From positions 1-25,209 of the forward strand of contig DAITDU010000026.1 in NCBI GenBank assembly GCA_036839715.1: a DNA stretch of 25,209 nt, read 5' to 3'. Position numbers and translations under genes: made by a program. The notes under the pieces were generated by a model, which had not been told where the DNA came from, did no database searches, and worked only from the letters and a program-made list of their open reading frames with translations. Position 1 is the stretch's first letter; every line of letters begins with the position of its first letter. Source of the DNA: Thermocaproicibacter sp002410755. Its GTDB lineage: Bacteria > Bacillota > Clostridia > Oscillospirales > Acutalibacteraceae. Below are positions 1 to 8,140 of this stretch, piece after piece.

Positions 1-68
1 ATAGGCTGCATGTGTAAGCGCGGCAACGCGTTCAGCTTGGCAGTACTAATAGGCCAAGAGCTTGACCA
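1..68 (+). rRNA. 23S ribosomal RNA, 3' end (partial)
   Basis: The first bases match the conserved 3' terminal segment of bacterial 23S rRNA: a GTGTAAGCGCGGCAACGCG hairpin followed by the GTACTAATAGGCC and CTTGACC end motif. The gene begins before the window. The exact 3' end is estimated from the family consensus. The 5S gene follows about 70 bases later, as in a standard rRNA operon. Confidence 0.93.
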
Positions 69-138
69 TATTTCGGTTGGCGCTCATTTCTCTTTTCGTC
101 TGCTTCCTTTCCTTTATTCAGTTTTCAGGGTACACAAA

Positions 139-254
<116 letters not shown>

Positions 255-261
255 TAATAAA

Positions 262-305
262 GTGAGAGGGAAACCTTATCGTAATGGTAGGGTTTTCCTC
301 TCATT
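262..305 (+). terminator. Rho-independent terminator of the rRNA operon
   Basis: GTGAGAGGGAAACC pairs with GGTTTTCCTCTCAT across a loop of about 15 bases, and the downstream arm runs into TTTTATATTTT. It lies eight bases after the 5S gene. Confidence 0.85.
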
Positions 306-309
306 TTAT

Positions 310-1019
310 ATTTTGCAAAACAAGTTGCTGCTAAGGTACATTGTTTGCTTACTGGTGGACAAAAACATCTGCATTTGCTTTGTTTCCCTTAGGAGAATCA
401 AATAGTAAACGTTGGATGCAATATATAGTGTAAAAGAGCAAAGCTGCAAAGGAATATTGCCTTTTTGAAAACTGATGAACTAATTGTCCGGGCTAATTAA
501 GGGGTTTGTCTACAAGGATAATTCGCAACTGGTGACATAACACTTTTTGGAATTCGCTCTGGAAAGTTATAAGCAATGATGAAAATTGATATAGTCTTTT
601 TATACACTTTTTCCTACCATTTACTTCTGTGCCTTCCCTTAATTATTTCAGCTTTTGCAATTCTTTGTGGTATTCTTTGATATATCAGGGGTTTTGTGAG
701 ACCATGGGATTTGCCGCCCGGAATTGCTTTTCCACTCTTTTTGTGGCATATGTGGGAACAGAGGTTGACTTTGTTCATGGCAGAACGTTTGAAATCAGCA
801 AAATTATTATTATTTTTTAAACTAATCTGCAAAGTACAAAAGCAGCTGCTTGAATATTCTTTCGGTTCGCTATTTTTTACTGCGTTTAGGCTACTTTAAT
901 TTGTCTCGGGCTAATTTCTTTCCCATTGTAGAAAGTACAGACATACAAGAATTTACAGAGATTTCATCCAAAACCGAGAGAGTTTTTAATTAAAATATAA
1001 GTGCGCTTTTTTGCAAAAT
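310..1019. other. Gene-free AT-rich stretch after the rRNA operon
   Basis: About 700 bases without a convincing gene. Short open frames of 63-72 codons occur on both strands around 614-899, but none has a proper ribosome binding site and they overlap one another. A weak five-base hairpin with a T run lies near 448-465. No tRNA, IS end or CRISPR repeat is recognisable. Confidence 0.5.
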
Positions 1020-1050
1020 CCCCGGTTGCATGTGCCAAATGCAGCCGGGG
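1020..1050 (-). terminator. Likely terminator of the xpaC-telA operon
   Basis: A twelve-pair stem with one G-U pair (CCCCGGTTGCAT with ATGCAGCCGGGG) lies 24 bases beyond the telA-like stop codon. Read on the minus strand, the stem is followed by ATTTT and then an A-rich stretch, so the U tract is modest. Confidence 0.7.
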
Positions 1051-1074
1051 AAAATTATTTATTCCGTTTCAGAG

Positions 1075-2202
1075 TCAACGCATCTGAAGAAGTTTATTTT
1101 TCAGGTCATTCTCAAGCTTGCCAATTTCCTGTTCAGCCTGCGCACGTTTTTCATGGCCTTGCTGCTGGATTTGCATGACTTCATCCAGTGTGGAAATTAA
1201 GGTTTCATTAGTATGACGGAGTGTCTCCATGTCAACAATGCCACGCTCAGATTCCTTCTCCGTATTGATGGTTGCCATTTTAAGCGTGTCGGCATTTTTA
1301 CTGAGCAGTTCATTTGTCATGTCTGTCACTTCGCGTTGAGCCTTTGCAGCCTGTGTAGAATGTTCTACACCAAGTGCAAGAACCATCTGGCTTTTCCAAA
1401 GAGGAATGGTATTTACAATGGTGGACTGGATTTTTTCGCTCATGAGCAGGTCATTGTTCTGCACAAGACGAAGCTGCGGTGCCATCTGGACGGATACCAT
1501 GCGTGTCAGTTCCAGGTCATGAAGCTTTTTCTCGAAGCGGTTGTACATGCCGGAAAGATCGTTTGCGGACTGTGCATCTTCCGGAAGCCCGGACTTCATG
1601 GCTTTCTGCTGCAAAGCAGGAAGATCCGTAGCACGTACTTCACCCAGCTTTTTTTTGCCTGCAATCAAATACATGGAAAGTTCTTTGTAATAGGTGCGGT
1701 TAAGATCATACATCTTGTCGAGGAGTGAAATGTCTTTTAAAAGCTGAACCTGATGTGACTCAAGCGCGTCGCAAATTTGATCCACATTGGTTTCTACTTT
1801 GGAGTAGCGTGCCTTCAAAGCAACAAGCCGATTGCTGCTCCGCTTAAAGCGGGCGAAAAACCCTTTTTCTTCTTCACCAACATCAAAGCTTTTCAGCTGT
1901 GTTACTACACCGGAAAGCATCTTACCAACTTCGCCGAGGTCTTTGGTACGGACGTTTTCGAGTGCATTTTCGGAAAAATCAGCCATCTTTTTCTGGGCGC
2001 CGGACCCATACTGGAGAATTTGGTTGCTGTTTGTCAGATCAATTTTCTTGGAAAAATCATCCACCATTTTCTGTTCATCCGAAGTGAGCTGCGGCTCATT
2101 CACAGGGACTTGTCTGGATGCAGGCTGTACCGCCTGTTCCGCCGGTGCCGGGACAGGATCAAGAGTAAGCTCCGGAGCTGGCGTGTCAGTCGTCTGATTC
2201 AT
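1075..2202 (-). CDS. TelA/YaaN-family toxic anion resistance protein
   Basis: A 375-residue cytoplasmic protein of the TelA family (tellurite / toxic anion resistance; YaaN in Bacillus). The N-terminal 40 residues are proline- and alanine-rich and probably disordered. The rest is almost wholly helical and coiled-coil-like. Recognisable family stretches are QILQYGSGAQKKMADFS near residue 60 and MSEKIQSTIVNTIPLWKSQM near residue 255. The ATG at 2202 has a GGAGG site at good spacing. It follows the xpaC-like gene by 20 bases, matching the paired xpaC-yaaN arrangement of Bacillus. TelA proteins are linked to resistance to tellurite and some cell-envelope stresses, but the mechanism is not established. 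Family assignment is firm; a resistance role here is inference. Confidence 0.9.
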   Translation of the reverse strand: MNQTTDTPAPELTLDPVPAPAEQAVQPASRQVPVNEPQLTSDEQKMVDDFSKKIDLTNSNQILQYGSGAQKKMADFSENALENVRTKDLGEVGKMLSGVVTQLKSFDVGEEEKGFFARFKRSSNRLVALKARYSKVETNVDQICDALESHQVQLLKDISLLDKMYDLNRTYYKELSMYLIAGKKKLGEVRATDLPALQQKAMKSGLPEDAQSANDLSGMYNRFEKKLHDLELTRMVSVQMAPQLRLVQNNDLLMSEKIQSTIVNTIPLWKSQMVLALGVEHSTQAAKAQREVTDMTNELLSKNADTLKMATINTEKESERGIVDMETLRHTNETLISTLDEVMQIQQQGHEKRAQAEQEIGKLENDLKNKLLQMR

Positions 2203-2222
2203 AATATACCTCCGCTTTCCTT

Positions 2223-3452
2223 TTAATCTTGTTTGCTTTTAGGGGCTGCGTCGTTTTGTTCCGGCTGCTTTACAAAGTCGCTGCCGGTCAGCCCTTCCTG
2301 TTTCAGCATGGTTTTCAGTGTTGAGATGTCCGTCGATACATCAAGCACATCATCAGCATAGAGAGTATCCAACAGGTTGGCAAAAGCTGCATTGATGGTA
2401 TCAAGGGCGGACTCAATTTCGCCTTCGGCCTTTGTGATATTTTCACCATGTACCGGCTGTGACTCAAATTCCTGGTAAGATTTTACGAGTTTAAGCGTTG
2501 TGGGCATGTAATAGCGCAGGAAGCGGCGAATTTCAGGAAGCTTTTCCGGATGTTCTTCGACGCACTGAAAAATGCGGTTTGTAACGTCTTCAAGGCGGTC
2601 AAGTTTCTTGGAGATTTCTTCGCCGGGCAGGGCATCGTTCGCAGCGCGGATTTCACACAGATATTCTTTCCCTTCCTTTTCCACAGCCTCTAACTCGGCG
2701 AGCTTTGGATCTTTGCGCTTTTTTTCCTCTTCGGCGCGCTCGACTGCCTGCCGTTCCTCATAAGATTTCTGGGCTTCCAGATATTCCTCGTAAGTTTCGT
2801 CATCAACAATAAACCACTCACCGGTACTGTCAAAATGGCCCTGCGGACATGCACCGGTTTTAATCATTTTCTGCAAGTCTTTTTTGGTGCGTTCAGGTGT
2901 TTGACCGGATGCCGCGGCAATCTCCGTTATGGAGCCAAAGGCTGCGCCACCCAATGCACTGCGGTAACGGCTGAAACGGCGGGCACGATGGCGGAGAGCA
3001 ACACCTACGCCGGCCACAACAAGGGCAATCGCTGTAAAAACCGTAAGAACAACGGTAGTTATGAGAAAATTGGCTGTAGAAACTGTTGATCTGACCATAA
3101 ACACACCAAAGTCTGAAAGCAAAAGCGGAATGCCGGTAAAAAAGCCAAGGATAGAACAGATAATGCCGGAAATTCTGCCTGGCATCCGTTTGCGAAACAT
3201 GGGCATGCGGGCCTGCGGCCGTATCCTGCCGAAGTCCCCAGTGGAAATATTCGGCATAGGCTGATGAAACGGCTGCCCATCATTCATTGTAGTATGGACT
3301 GCCTGCTTTACGCTGTTGGCAATATCCTGTGCGCCGTCCGCCATATCGCGGCCTACCTGGCCCAAATTGCCTGTGCGCATACCGTCACGAACCATGCGGC
3401 CAATGTGTTTTGAAAGTTTTCGTCCAAAATGTGAATAATCCCAGTTGTCCAT
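2223..3452 (-). CDS. XpaC-like membrane protein (5-bromo-4-chloroindolyl phosphate hydrolysis family)
   Basis: The frame is open from 3485, but the ATG at 3452 (MDNWDYSHFG) has a GGAGG six bases upstream and is the better start, giving 409 residues. The first 80 residues are polar. Two adjacent membrane helices follow at roughly residues 95-160 (SGIICSILGFFTGIPLLLSD and the segment after it, ending in a valine-rich helix). Next comes a long charged cytoplasmic part with a helix-turn-helix-like GSITEIAAASGQTPERTKKD stretch and coiled coil. This layout fits the XpaC family, named for a phosphatase-like phenotype in Bacillus whose biochemical basis is unclear. It is co-transcribed with the TelA-family gene. 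Confidence 0.82.
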   Translation of the reverse strand: MDNWDYSHFGRKLSKHIGRMVRDGMRTGNLGQVGRDMADGAQDIANSVKQAVHTTMNDGQPFHQPMPNISTGDFGRIRPQARMPMFRKRMPGRISGIICSILGFFTGIPLLLSDFGVFMVRSTVSTANFLITTVVLTVFTAIALVVAGVGVALRHRARRFSRYRSALGGAAFGSITEIAAASGQTPERTKKDLQKMIKTGACPQGHFDSTGEWFIVDDETYEEYLEAQKSYEERQAVERAEEEKKRKDPKLAELEAVEKEGKEYLCEIRAANDALPGEEISKKLDRLEDVTNRIFQCVEEHPEKLPEIRRFLRYYMPTTLKLVKSYQEFESQPVHGENITKAEGEIESALDTINAAFANLLDTLYADDVLDVSTDISTLKTMLKQEGLTGSDFVKQPEQNDAAPKSKQD

Positions 3453-3508
3453 TGATTTCCTCCGAAACCAAAATATTCCGTTCAAATCCCTTATTCTACT
3501 CTATGGCC

Positions 3509-3538
3509 ATTATAGCACAGGAATGGGGAAAATGACAA
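3509..3538 (-). promoter_or_regulatory. Promoter of the xpaC-telA operon
   Basis: On the minus strand there is TTGTCA, 18 bases, then TATAAT, preceded by an extended -10 TG. It lies about 57 bases upstream of the chosen xpaC-like start and is close to the sigma-A consensus. Confidence 0.7.
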
Positions 3539-3567
3539 CGGAGGAATTTTGTCAGGATAAGGGAAAA

Positions 3568-3587
3568 TTCATTTGGTACCTTGACAT
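3568..3587 (+). promoter_or_regulatory. Upstream MarR-type operator candidate
   Basis: TTCATTTGGTACCTTGACAT, a GGTACC-centred imperfect palindrome overlapping the -35 box of the marR promoter. Its left arm matches that of the downstream palindrome at 3610-3629. The centres of the two sites are 42 bases apart, about four helical turns. Confidence 0.6.
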
Positions 3588-3608
3588 TTTCTGGAGAAAA
3601 GCTAAAAT
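3581..3608 (+). promoter_or_regulatory. Promoter of the marR-ABC exporter operon
   Basis: Consensus TTGACA (3581-3586), 16-base spacer, TAAAAT (3603-3608). Transcription would start near 3615, inside the downstream palindrome. A repressor bound to either flanking GGTACC palindrome would block it. Confidence 0.75.
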
Positions 3609-3609
3609 T

Positions 3610-3629
3610 TTCATAAGGTACCTAATGAA
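3610..3629 (+). promoter_or_regulatory. Downstream MarR-type operator candidate
   Basis: TTCATAAGGTACCTAATGAA is a near-perfect 20-base palindrome with a single mismatched pair. It covers the predicted transcription start, and MarR proteins commonly bind palindromes of this size. Regulation by the adjacent gene product is inferred from position. Confidence 0.65.
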
Positions 3630-3652
3630 TTTGATAAGCTGGAGGTTTTGCG

Positions 3653-4096
3653 ATGATTAACCGCATGGAAGAGGATCTGGAGTTGCTGCACCTGTTTCGC
3701 CGGTGTGCACATTTTCAGCGCTGCTGCCGGAACAGTTTTCCCGGGCAGTCATACCTGCTGGTGCTGCTGCACCGATATGGCTCCATGACACAGCGCAGGC
3801 TAACGGAACTGACACAACGCCGTCCGGCAACCCTGAGTGAGCAACTTGACAGCATGGAGCACGCCGGCCTTGTTGAGCGGAAAACAAGCGCAAGTGACCG
3901 TAGAAATATTGACCTTAACCTGACGCCGGCAGGCGAAAAGGCTGCCGGCCAGGCGGAGGCAGAACGGGCTGCCGCCGCACATGAGCTTTTTGGGCTACTG
4001 AGCGAAAACGAAAAAGATGAGCTTCGGCATATGCTGATGCGCCTGCTGGAATTATGGGGGAAACATGGGGACATGCAGGAAAGGACAGAAAGATGA
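3653..4096 (+). CDS. MarR-family transcriptional regulator
   Basis: A 147-residue winged-helix protein. The DNA-binding core runs from SMTQRRLTELTQRRPATLSE (about residues 43-62) through LDSMEHAGLVERKTSASDRR (about 66-85) to INLDLTPAG-like wing residues. The DRR motif of the MarR wing is present. The ATG at 3653 has GGAGG seven bases upstream. The stop overlaps the first ABC exporter gene as ATGA, so the three genes are translationally coupled. It is probably a ligand-sensitive repressor of its own operon, given the two palindromes around the promoter. It carries several cysteines (CAHFQRCC near residues 18-25), which could make it redox-responsive, but that is speculative. Confidence 0.9.
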   Translation: MINRMEEDLELLHLFRRCAHFQRCCRNSFPGQSYLLVLLHRYGSMTQRRLTELTQRRPATLSEQLDSMEHAGLVERKTSASDRRNIDLNLTPAGEKAAGQAEAERAAAAHELFGLLSENEKDELRHMLMRLLELWGKHGDMQERTER

Positions 4097-5811
4097 AACT
4101 AATTGTCTCTTATGTGCGCCGCCATATCTGGATGTTCCTGACGGCGGTTGCATTTCTTGCACTGGAAATTTTTTCAGACCTGATGCAGCCTTCCTTTATG
4201 GCAAGCATCGTCGATGATGGTGTCAAGGGGAAAAGCACTGGTACAATTCTCCGCTATGGGGCCATTATGCTGGTGATTGCGGCAGCGGGTGCTTTTGGCT
4301 CTGTTATGAGAAACATTTACTCAAGCAGGACTTCCCAGCTTGTTGGAAAAGAAATGCGCGGTGACCTGTACCGGAAAGTGCAGACGCTTTCCTTTGAAAA
4401 TATCGACCGGCTGCAGCCGTCGGCCATTATCACACGCATTACGAACGACGTGACACAGGTTCAAAACTTTGTCAACGGCAGCATGCGCATTCTGCTGAAA
4501 GCGCCGATTACCTGTATTGGGGCGATTGCGCTGATTATTATTCAGACACCAAAGCAGATTCCTGTCCTCGTTGGCGTCCTCTGTATTTCGGCAGTGCTGA
4601 TTTTCTTCAACACAAAACTCGGTTACCCGCGCTACAGCAGGATGCAGCAAAAACTGGACCGCCTGAATGGCGTCAGCCGGGAGTTCCTTTCTTCCGTGCG
4701 TGTGGTAAAAGCATTTGGCGCTGAAAAGCAGGAACAGGAGAAATTTGACTATGCAGCCGGAGGCTTTGCAAAAGCCGGTGTGGACTCCGACCGTGTTTCC
4801 GCTGTATTTTCACCGCTTATCAACCTGACAGTAAATTTTGGCATTGTGCTGCTCCTGTGGCTTTCGCAGGCGCAGACTTCCCGGCAGATCGGGCGCCTGA
4901 TGGCATCAGTCAATTATATGACGCAGGTGCTGTTTTCCCTCGGCATGGTTTCCAACATCCTTAATATGGCAGTTCGAGCCCTGGCTTCTTCCGGACGTGT
5001 CAAGGAAATCCTTGAAGAACGGCCGGCGCAGGCCGTAGCGGCACATCCGCCGGAATTCCGTCCGGAAGGTGCAGTCGCGTTTGAGGGTGTCTCGTTTGCC
5101 TATGCGGGGACTAGAAGAAATGCACTCGACCATATCAGCTTTTCAGTGCAGCCCGGTGAAACACTCGGCATCATCGGGCCGACTGGTTCAGGAAAATCAA
5201 CTCTTGTGAGCCTTGTGCCGCGGTTTTATGATGCAACAGAAGGGAAAGTACTGCTGGATAGTCACGACGTGACGGGGCTCAGCCCGGAACTGCTGTGCCA
5301 CGCCATAGCAATAGTTCCACAAAAAGCACTGCTGTTTTCCGGGACCATTGCGGAAAACCTGAGGTGGGGTGACAGCGGTGCGTCCGACGGGGAACTGTAC
5401 CGTGCGGCGGAAGATGCCTGTGCAGACGAATTTGTCCGGGGATTCCCGGGCGGGTACAACATGGACCTCGGAGAGGGAGGCGTTAACCTTTCCGGCGGGC
5501 AAAAGCAGCGTCTCTGCATCGCCCGTGCCTTACTCCGCAGGCCGCGCGTGCTGATTTTAGACGACTGTACCAGCGCGCTGGATGCGGAAACAGAATCGGA
5601 AGTCCTTAACAATCTGCGCAGGGAAGCTGCCGGTGTCACGGTGCTGCTTATCAGCCAGCGGATTTCCACTGTTATGCGCGCTGACCGAATCCTCTGTATG
5701 GAAGACGGTGCCCTGCGCGGCTGCGGAACGCACCGCGAACTGCTGGATACCTGCCCGGCCTACCGGGCAATTTACCATTCTCAGATTGGAAGTGAGAAAG
5801 ATGACGGTTGA
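4093..5811 (+). CDS. ABC exporter half-transporter, degenerate-site subunit
   Basis: A 572-residue half-transporter: six membrane helices (about residues 1-310), then a nucleotide-binding domain. The ATG at 4093 overlaps the marR stop; an in-frame ATG at 4054 lies inside marR and is less likely. Walker A is GPTGSGKST (near 364) and the signature LSGGQKQR is canonical (near 466). Walker B ends in LILDD, with aspartate in place of the catalytic glutamate, and the switch motif is ISQR, with glutamine replacing the usual histidine. These changes mark the non-hydrolysing partner of a heterodimeric exporter of the LmrCD/BmrCD/TM287-288 type. Such pumps export drugs or lipophilic compounds; the substrate is unknown here. 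Confidence 0.92.
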   Translation: MKLIVSYVRRHIWMFLTAVAFLALEIFSDLMQPSFMASIVDDGVKGKSTGTILRYGAIMLVIAAAGAFGSVMRNIYSSRTSQLVGKEMRGDLYRKVQTLSFENIDRLQPSAIITRITNDVTQVQNFVNGSMRILLKAPITCIGAIALIIIQTPKQIPVLVGVLCISAVLIFFNTKLGYPRYSRMQQKLDRLNGVSREFLSSVRVVKAFGAEKQEQEKFDYAAGGFAKAGVDSDRVSAVFSPLINLTVNFGIVLLLWLSQAQTSRQIGRLMASVNYMTQVLFSLGMVSNILNMAVRALASSGRVKEILEERPAQAVAAHPPEFRPEGAVAFEGVSFAYAGTRRNALDHISFSVQPGETLGIIGPTGSGKSTLVSLVPRFYDATEGKVLLDSHDVTGLSPELLCHAIAIVPQKALLFSGTIAENLRWGDSGASDGELYRAAEDACADEFVRGFPGGYNMDLGEGGVNLSGGQKQRLCIARALLRRPRVLILDDCTSALDAETESEVLNNLRREAAGVTVLLISQRISTVMRADRILCMEDGALRGCGTHRELLDTCPAYRAIYHSQIGSEKDDG

Positions 5812-7603
5812 CAGAATGACTCCTCCGCCAAGAAGGAGAAGCGGCCCGATGCGCCGCGGGGCACCCGTCGTAAAGCCAAAGGATATGAAGGGGACGCTGC
5901 GCCGCCTCTGGAGTCTGACAAAAGGCAGCCGAAAAGGCCTTGGGTGGATTCTTTTCCTCTCTTCACTCACCTCAGTCTCGTCAATTCTTTCTCCGCTCCT
6001 GATTGGCAATACCGTCAGCGCCATTGATGCGGGAAAGCCAGCCCTGCGTCTGATTGGGTTTCTTGCAGGGCTTTATTTTACAGACTGGCTCGTAAATTTT
6101 CTCCAGAAATTTTTCATGGCATCGGTTGGGCAGCGGATTATCCTTTCTGTGCGGGTTTCCCTTTTTTCCGCGATGAAGAAACTGCCATTGTGCTTTTTTG
6201 ACCGGCATCAGCACGGCGAGCTGATGAGCCGCCTTACAAACGATGTGGACAATATCAGCAACACGCTTTCCGATTCGCTTACCATGCTGCTGACCTATGT
6301 TTTTACGATTGTCGGCATTTTCTGCATGATGCTGTTCCTCAATGTATTCCTCACTCTGGTATCGCTTGTCTCGGTTGTGTTCATTTTCCTGTTTACGCGG
6401 ATTATAACAAAGCGAACACGGAAGCTCTACCGGCAGCAGCAGGAACTGCTTGGAAAGCTGGACGGCCAGGTGGAGGAAAGCATCTCGGGGCTTTCTTTGG
6501 TGAAAGCGTTTGGGCGCGAGAAGCAGGAAGTTACACAGTTTGAGAGCGAGAACGAAAAATTCTGTGAAGTTGCAACACGCGCGCAGATCTGGTCTGGTTA
6601 CCTGATGCCCATTATGAATATGCTCAATAACCTCTGTTTTGTAATAATTGCTGTCCTGAGCGGCATGATGGCGGAAAAAGGAGAAATTGCCGTTGGTACA
6701 ATTTCGAGTTTCCTTCTCTATTCACGCCAGTTTTCACGTCCGTTTGTCAATATTGCAAACATCTATAACAGCTTTCAGACTGCCGTGGCCGGTGCAGAAC
6801 GAATTCTTGAAATCTTTGACGAGCAGCCTGAACCGGAAGATGCCCCCGATGCCATTCCGCTGAAGAATCCGCGCGGGGAAATACGCTTTGAGCATGTCTG
6901 CTTTTCCTATGAACCGGGAAAACCTGTGCTGAAAGATATCAATCTTTCCATTCCATCCGGGACATGCGCTGCCATTGTAGGCCAAACCGGTTCCGGGAAA
7001 ACAACGCTTGTCAATTTGCTGACACGCTTTTATGACGTTGATTCCGGCCGCATCCTGCTGGACGGGCATGACCTGCGGAGCTACCGGATGAGCGACCTGC
7101 GGAGCGCTTTCAGTGTAGTCTTGCAGGACACATCGCTTTTCGGGGTGAGCGTACGCGACAATATTTCCTATGGTGGCCAGGGGGTACCGCTTGACAGAAT
7201 CCGTGCAGCCGCTTCCACCGCGGGTGCGGACCCGTTTATCCGCCGGCTTCCGCAGGGCTATGATACCGTCCTTACGCAGGAGGGAGCCGAGCTAAGTCAG
7301 GGAGAACGCCAGCTTCTCACCATCGCACGGGCCGTTCTTACGGATGCACCAATCCTGATTCTGGATGAAGCAACCAGCAGCGTGGACACCGTGACGGAGC
7401 AGAAAATCCGCAGGGCAATGCTTGCCATTACCAGGGGGCGCACGTCATTCCTGATTGCGCACCGGCTCTCGACCATCCGCAATTCGGATATTATTATTGT
7501 CATATCGAATGGGCATGTGGAAGAACAGGGGACGCACAGGGAACTGATGGCCCTTGACGGAAAATATGCGTCCATGTACCGCACGCAAATGGGGATTGAA
7601 TAA
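5801..7603 (+). CDS. ABC exporter half-transporter, catalytic-site subunit
   Basis: A 600-residue partner of the preceding gene, overlapping it by 11 bases. The ATG at 5801 (MTVDRMTPPP) follows a weak GGAAGTGAG site; the frame stays open far upstream, but only inside the previous gene. After a proline- and arginine-rich N-terminus come six membrane helices and a nucleotide-binding domain with Walker A GQTGSGKTT (near 395), Walker B LILDEATSS with an intact glutamate, and IAHRLST with the switch histidine. Its signature is LSQGE instead of LSGGQ. Paired with the other subunit this gives one consensus and one degenerate ATP site, as expected for a heterodimeric multidrug-type exporter. Confidence 0.93.
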   Translation: MTVDRMTPPPRRRSGPMRRGAPVVKPKDMKGTLRRLWSLTKGSRKGLGWILFLSSLTSVSSILSPLLIGNTVSAIDAGKPALRLIGFLAGLYFTDWLVNFLQKFFMASVGQRIILSVRVSLFSAMKKLPLCFFDRHQHGELMSRLTNDVDNISNTLSDSLTMLLTYVFTIVGIFCMMLFLNVFLTLVSLVSVVFIFLFTRIITKRTRKLYRQQQELLGKLDGQVEESISGLSLVKAFGREKQEVTQFESENEKFCEVATRAQIWSGYLMPIMNMLNNLCFVIIAVLSGMMAEKGEIAVGTISSFLLYSRQFSRPFVNIANIYNSFQTAVAGAERILEIFDEQPEPEDAPDAIPLKNPRGEIRFEHVCFSYEPGKPVLKDINLSIPSGTCAAIVGQTGSGKTTLVNLLTRFYDVDSGRILLDGHDLRSYRMSDLRSAFSVVLQDTSLFGVSVRDNISYGGQGVPLDRIRAAASTAGADPFIRRLPQGYDTVLTQEGAELSQGERQLLTIARAVLTDAPILILDEATSSVDTVTEQKIRRAMLAITRGRTSFLIAHRLSTIRNSDIIIVISNGHVEEQGTHRELMALDGKYASMYRTQMGIE

Positions 7604-7651
7604 AATCAATTTATCTTTCTTTGACCGGTTTCCAGATGACATGGTGTAACA

Positions 7652-7689
7652 GGCTATCCCAAAGCCGGAGTCTTTTCAATCCGATAGCC
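7652..7689. terminator. Weak inverted repeat between convergent genes
   Basis: GGCTATC and GATAGCC are seven-base complementary arms separated by 24 bases, with an inner AAAG/CTTT pairing. The structure sits where the ABC exporter and small-protein transcripts meet and overlaps the small gene's stop codon. It has no clear T run, so a terminator role is uncertain. Confidence 0.3.
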
Positions 7690-7861
7690 CATGAGTCCCG
7701 AAAGCGGAAGGAGACGGCAAATCTTCCTTTTTAAAGTGTTCGCCAATTTCCATAAGTTCCCCGAGTGTAGAGACCTTTACGTCAGAACGGTCGATAAAAT
7801 CCCTGGTTTCCTGGGGCAGGGAATTAAAATATGCCTGCATTTCCGAAGAGTCGAAGTCCAT
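7676..7861 (-). CDS. Small conserved-looking hypothetical protein
   Basis: A 61-residue acidic protein (MDFDSSEMQAYFNSLPQETR at its start) with no membrane segment. A GAGGTGA site lies eight bases before the ATG, which supports real translation. The YFNSLPQETRDFIDRSDVKV stretch resembles a type of short protein common in clostridia, in which a SLP-x-x-x-(Q/R)-(E/D) segment is followed by a short helical tail, but I cannot name the family. It stands alone, convergent with the ABC exporter and divergent from the yhf-like operon. Function unknown. Confidence 0.6.
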   Translation of the reverse strand: MDFDSSEMQAYFNSLPQETRDFIDRSDVKVSTLGELMEIGEHFKKEDLPSPSAFGTHGLSD

Positions 7862-7999
7862 TATGAAATCACCTCAAAAATAGTATCCCACGCAGAAATT
7901 AAAACATGAATTGGAATGGAGTTTACCAAAATTATCTTTTTTCGGCAGACTTCGGCATTCAAAAAGCAAAAATGAAGGGAAAAATGGCATAAAATTGAA

Positions 8000-8099
8000 T
8001 GTACAAAAAAATATATTATAGGAAAGGAAGCATGTTGCTGCTTGATTCTTTTCGTACAATAATATAAAATGCACAATTACAGCTAGAATAATTTGTACA
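8000..8099. promoter_or_regulatory. Cluster of TGTACAAA-type sites upstream of yhfZ
   Basis: In the AT-rich 279-base divergent intergenic region, TGTACAAA occurs at 8000-8007, CGTACAAT at 8053-8060, and the exact inverse TTTGTACA at 8092-8099. Promoter-like boxes are close by (TTGAAT at 7995, TTGATT at 8042 with TATAAA at 8063), though none is a strong match. The spacing and repetition suggest operators for the divergent yhfZ regulator; this is inference. Confidence 0.4.
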
Positions 8100-8140
8100 C
8101 ATTTAAATAGACTTTTCGTTTTTGTGGTGATAGAATAATA

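Noticed and set aside
614..899. Overlapping open frames of 63-72 codons on both strands after the rRNA operon
   Set aside because: No ribosome binding sites, mutual overlap and no recognisable motif.
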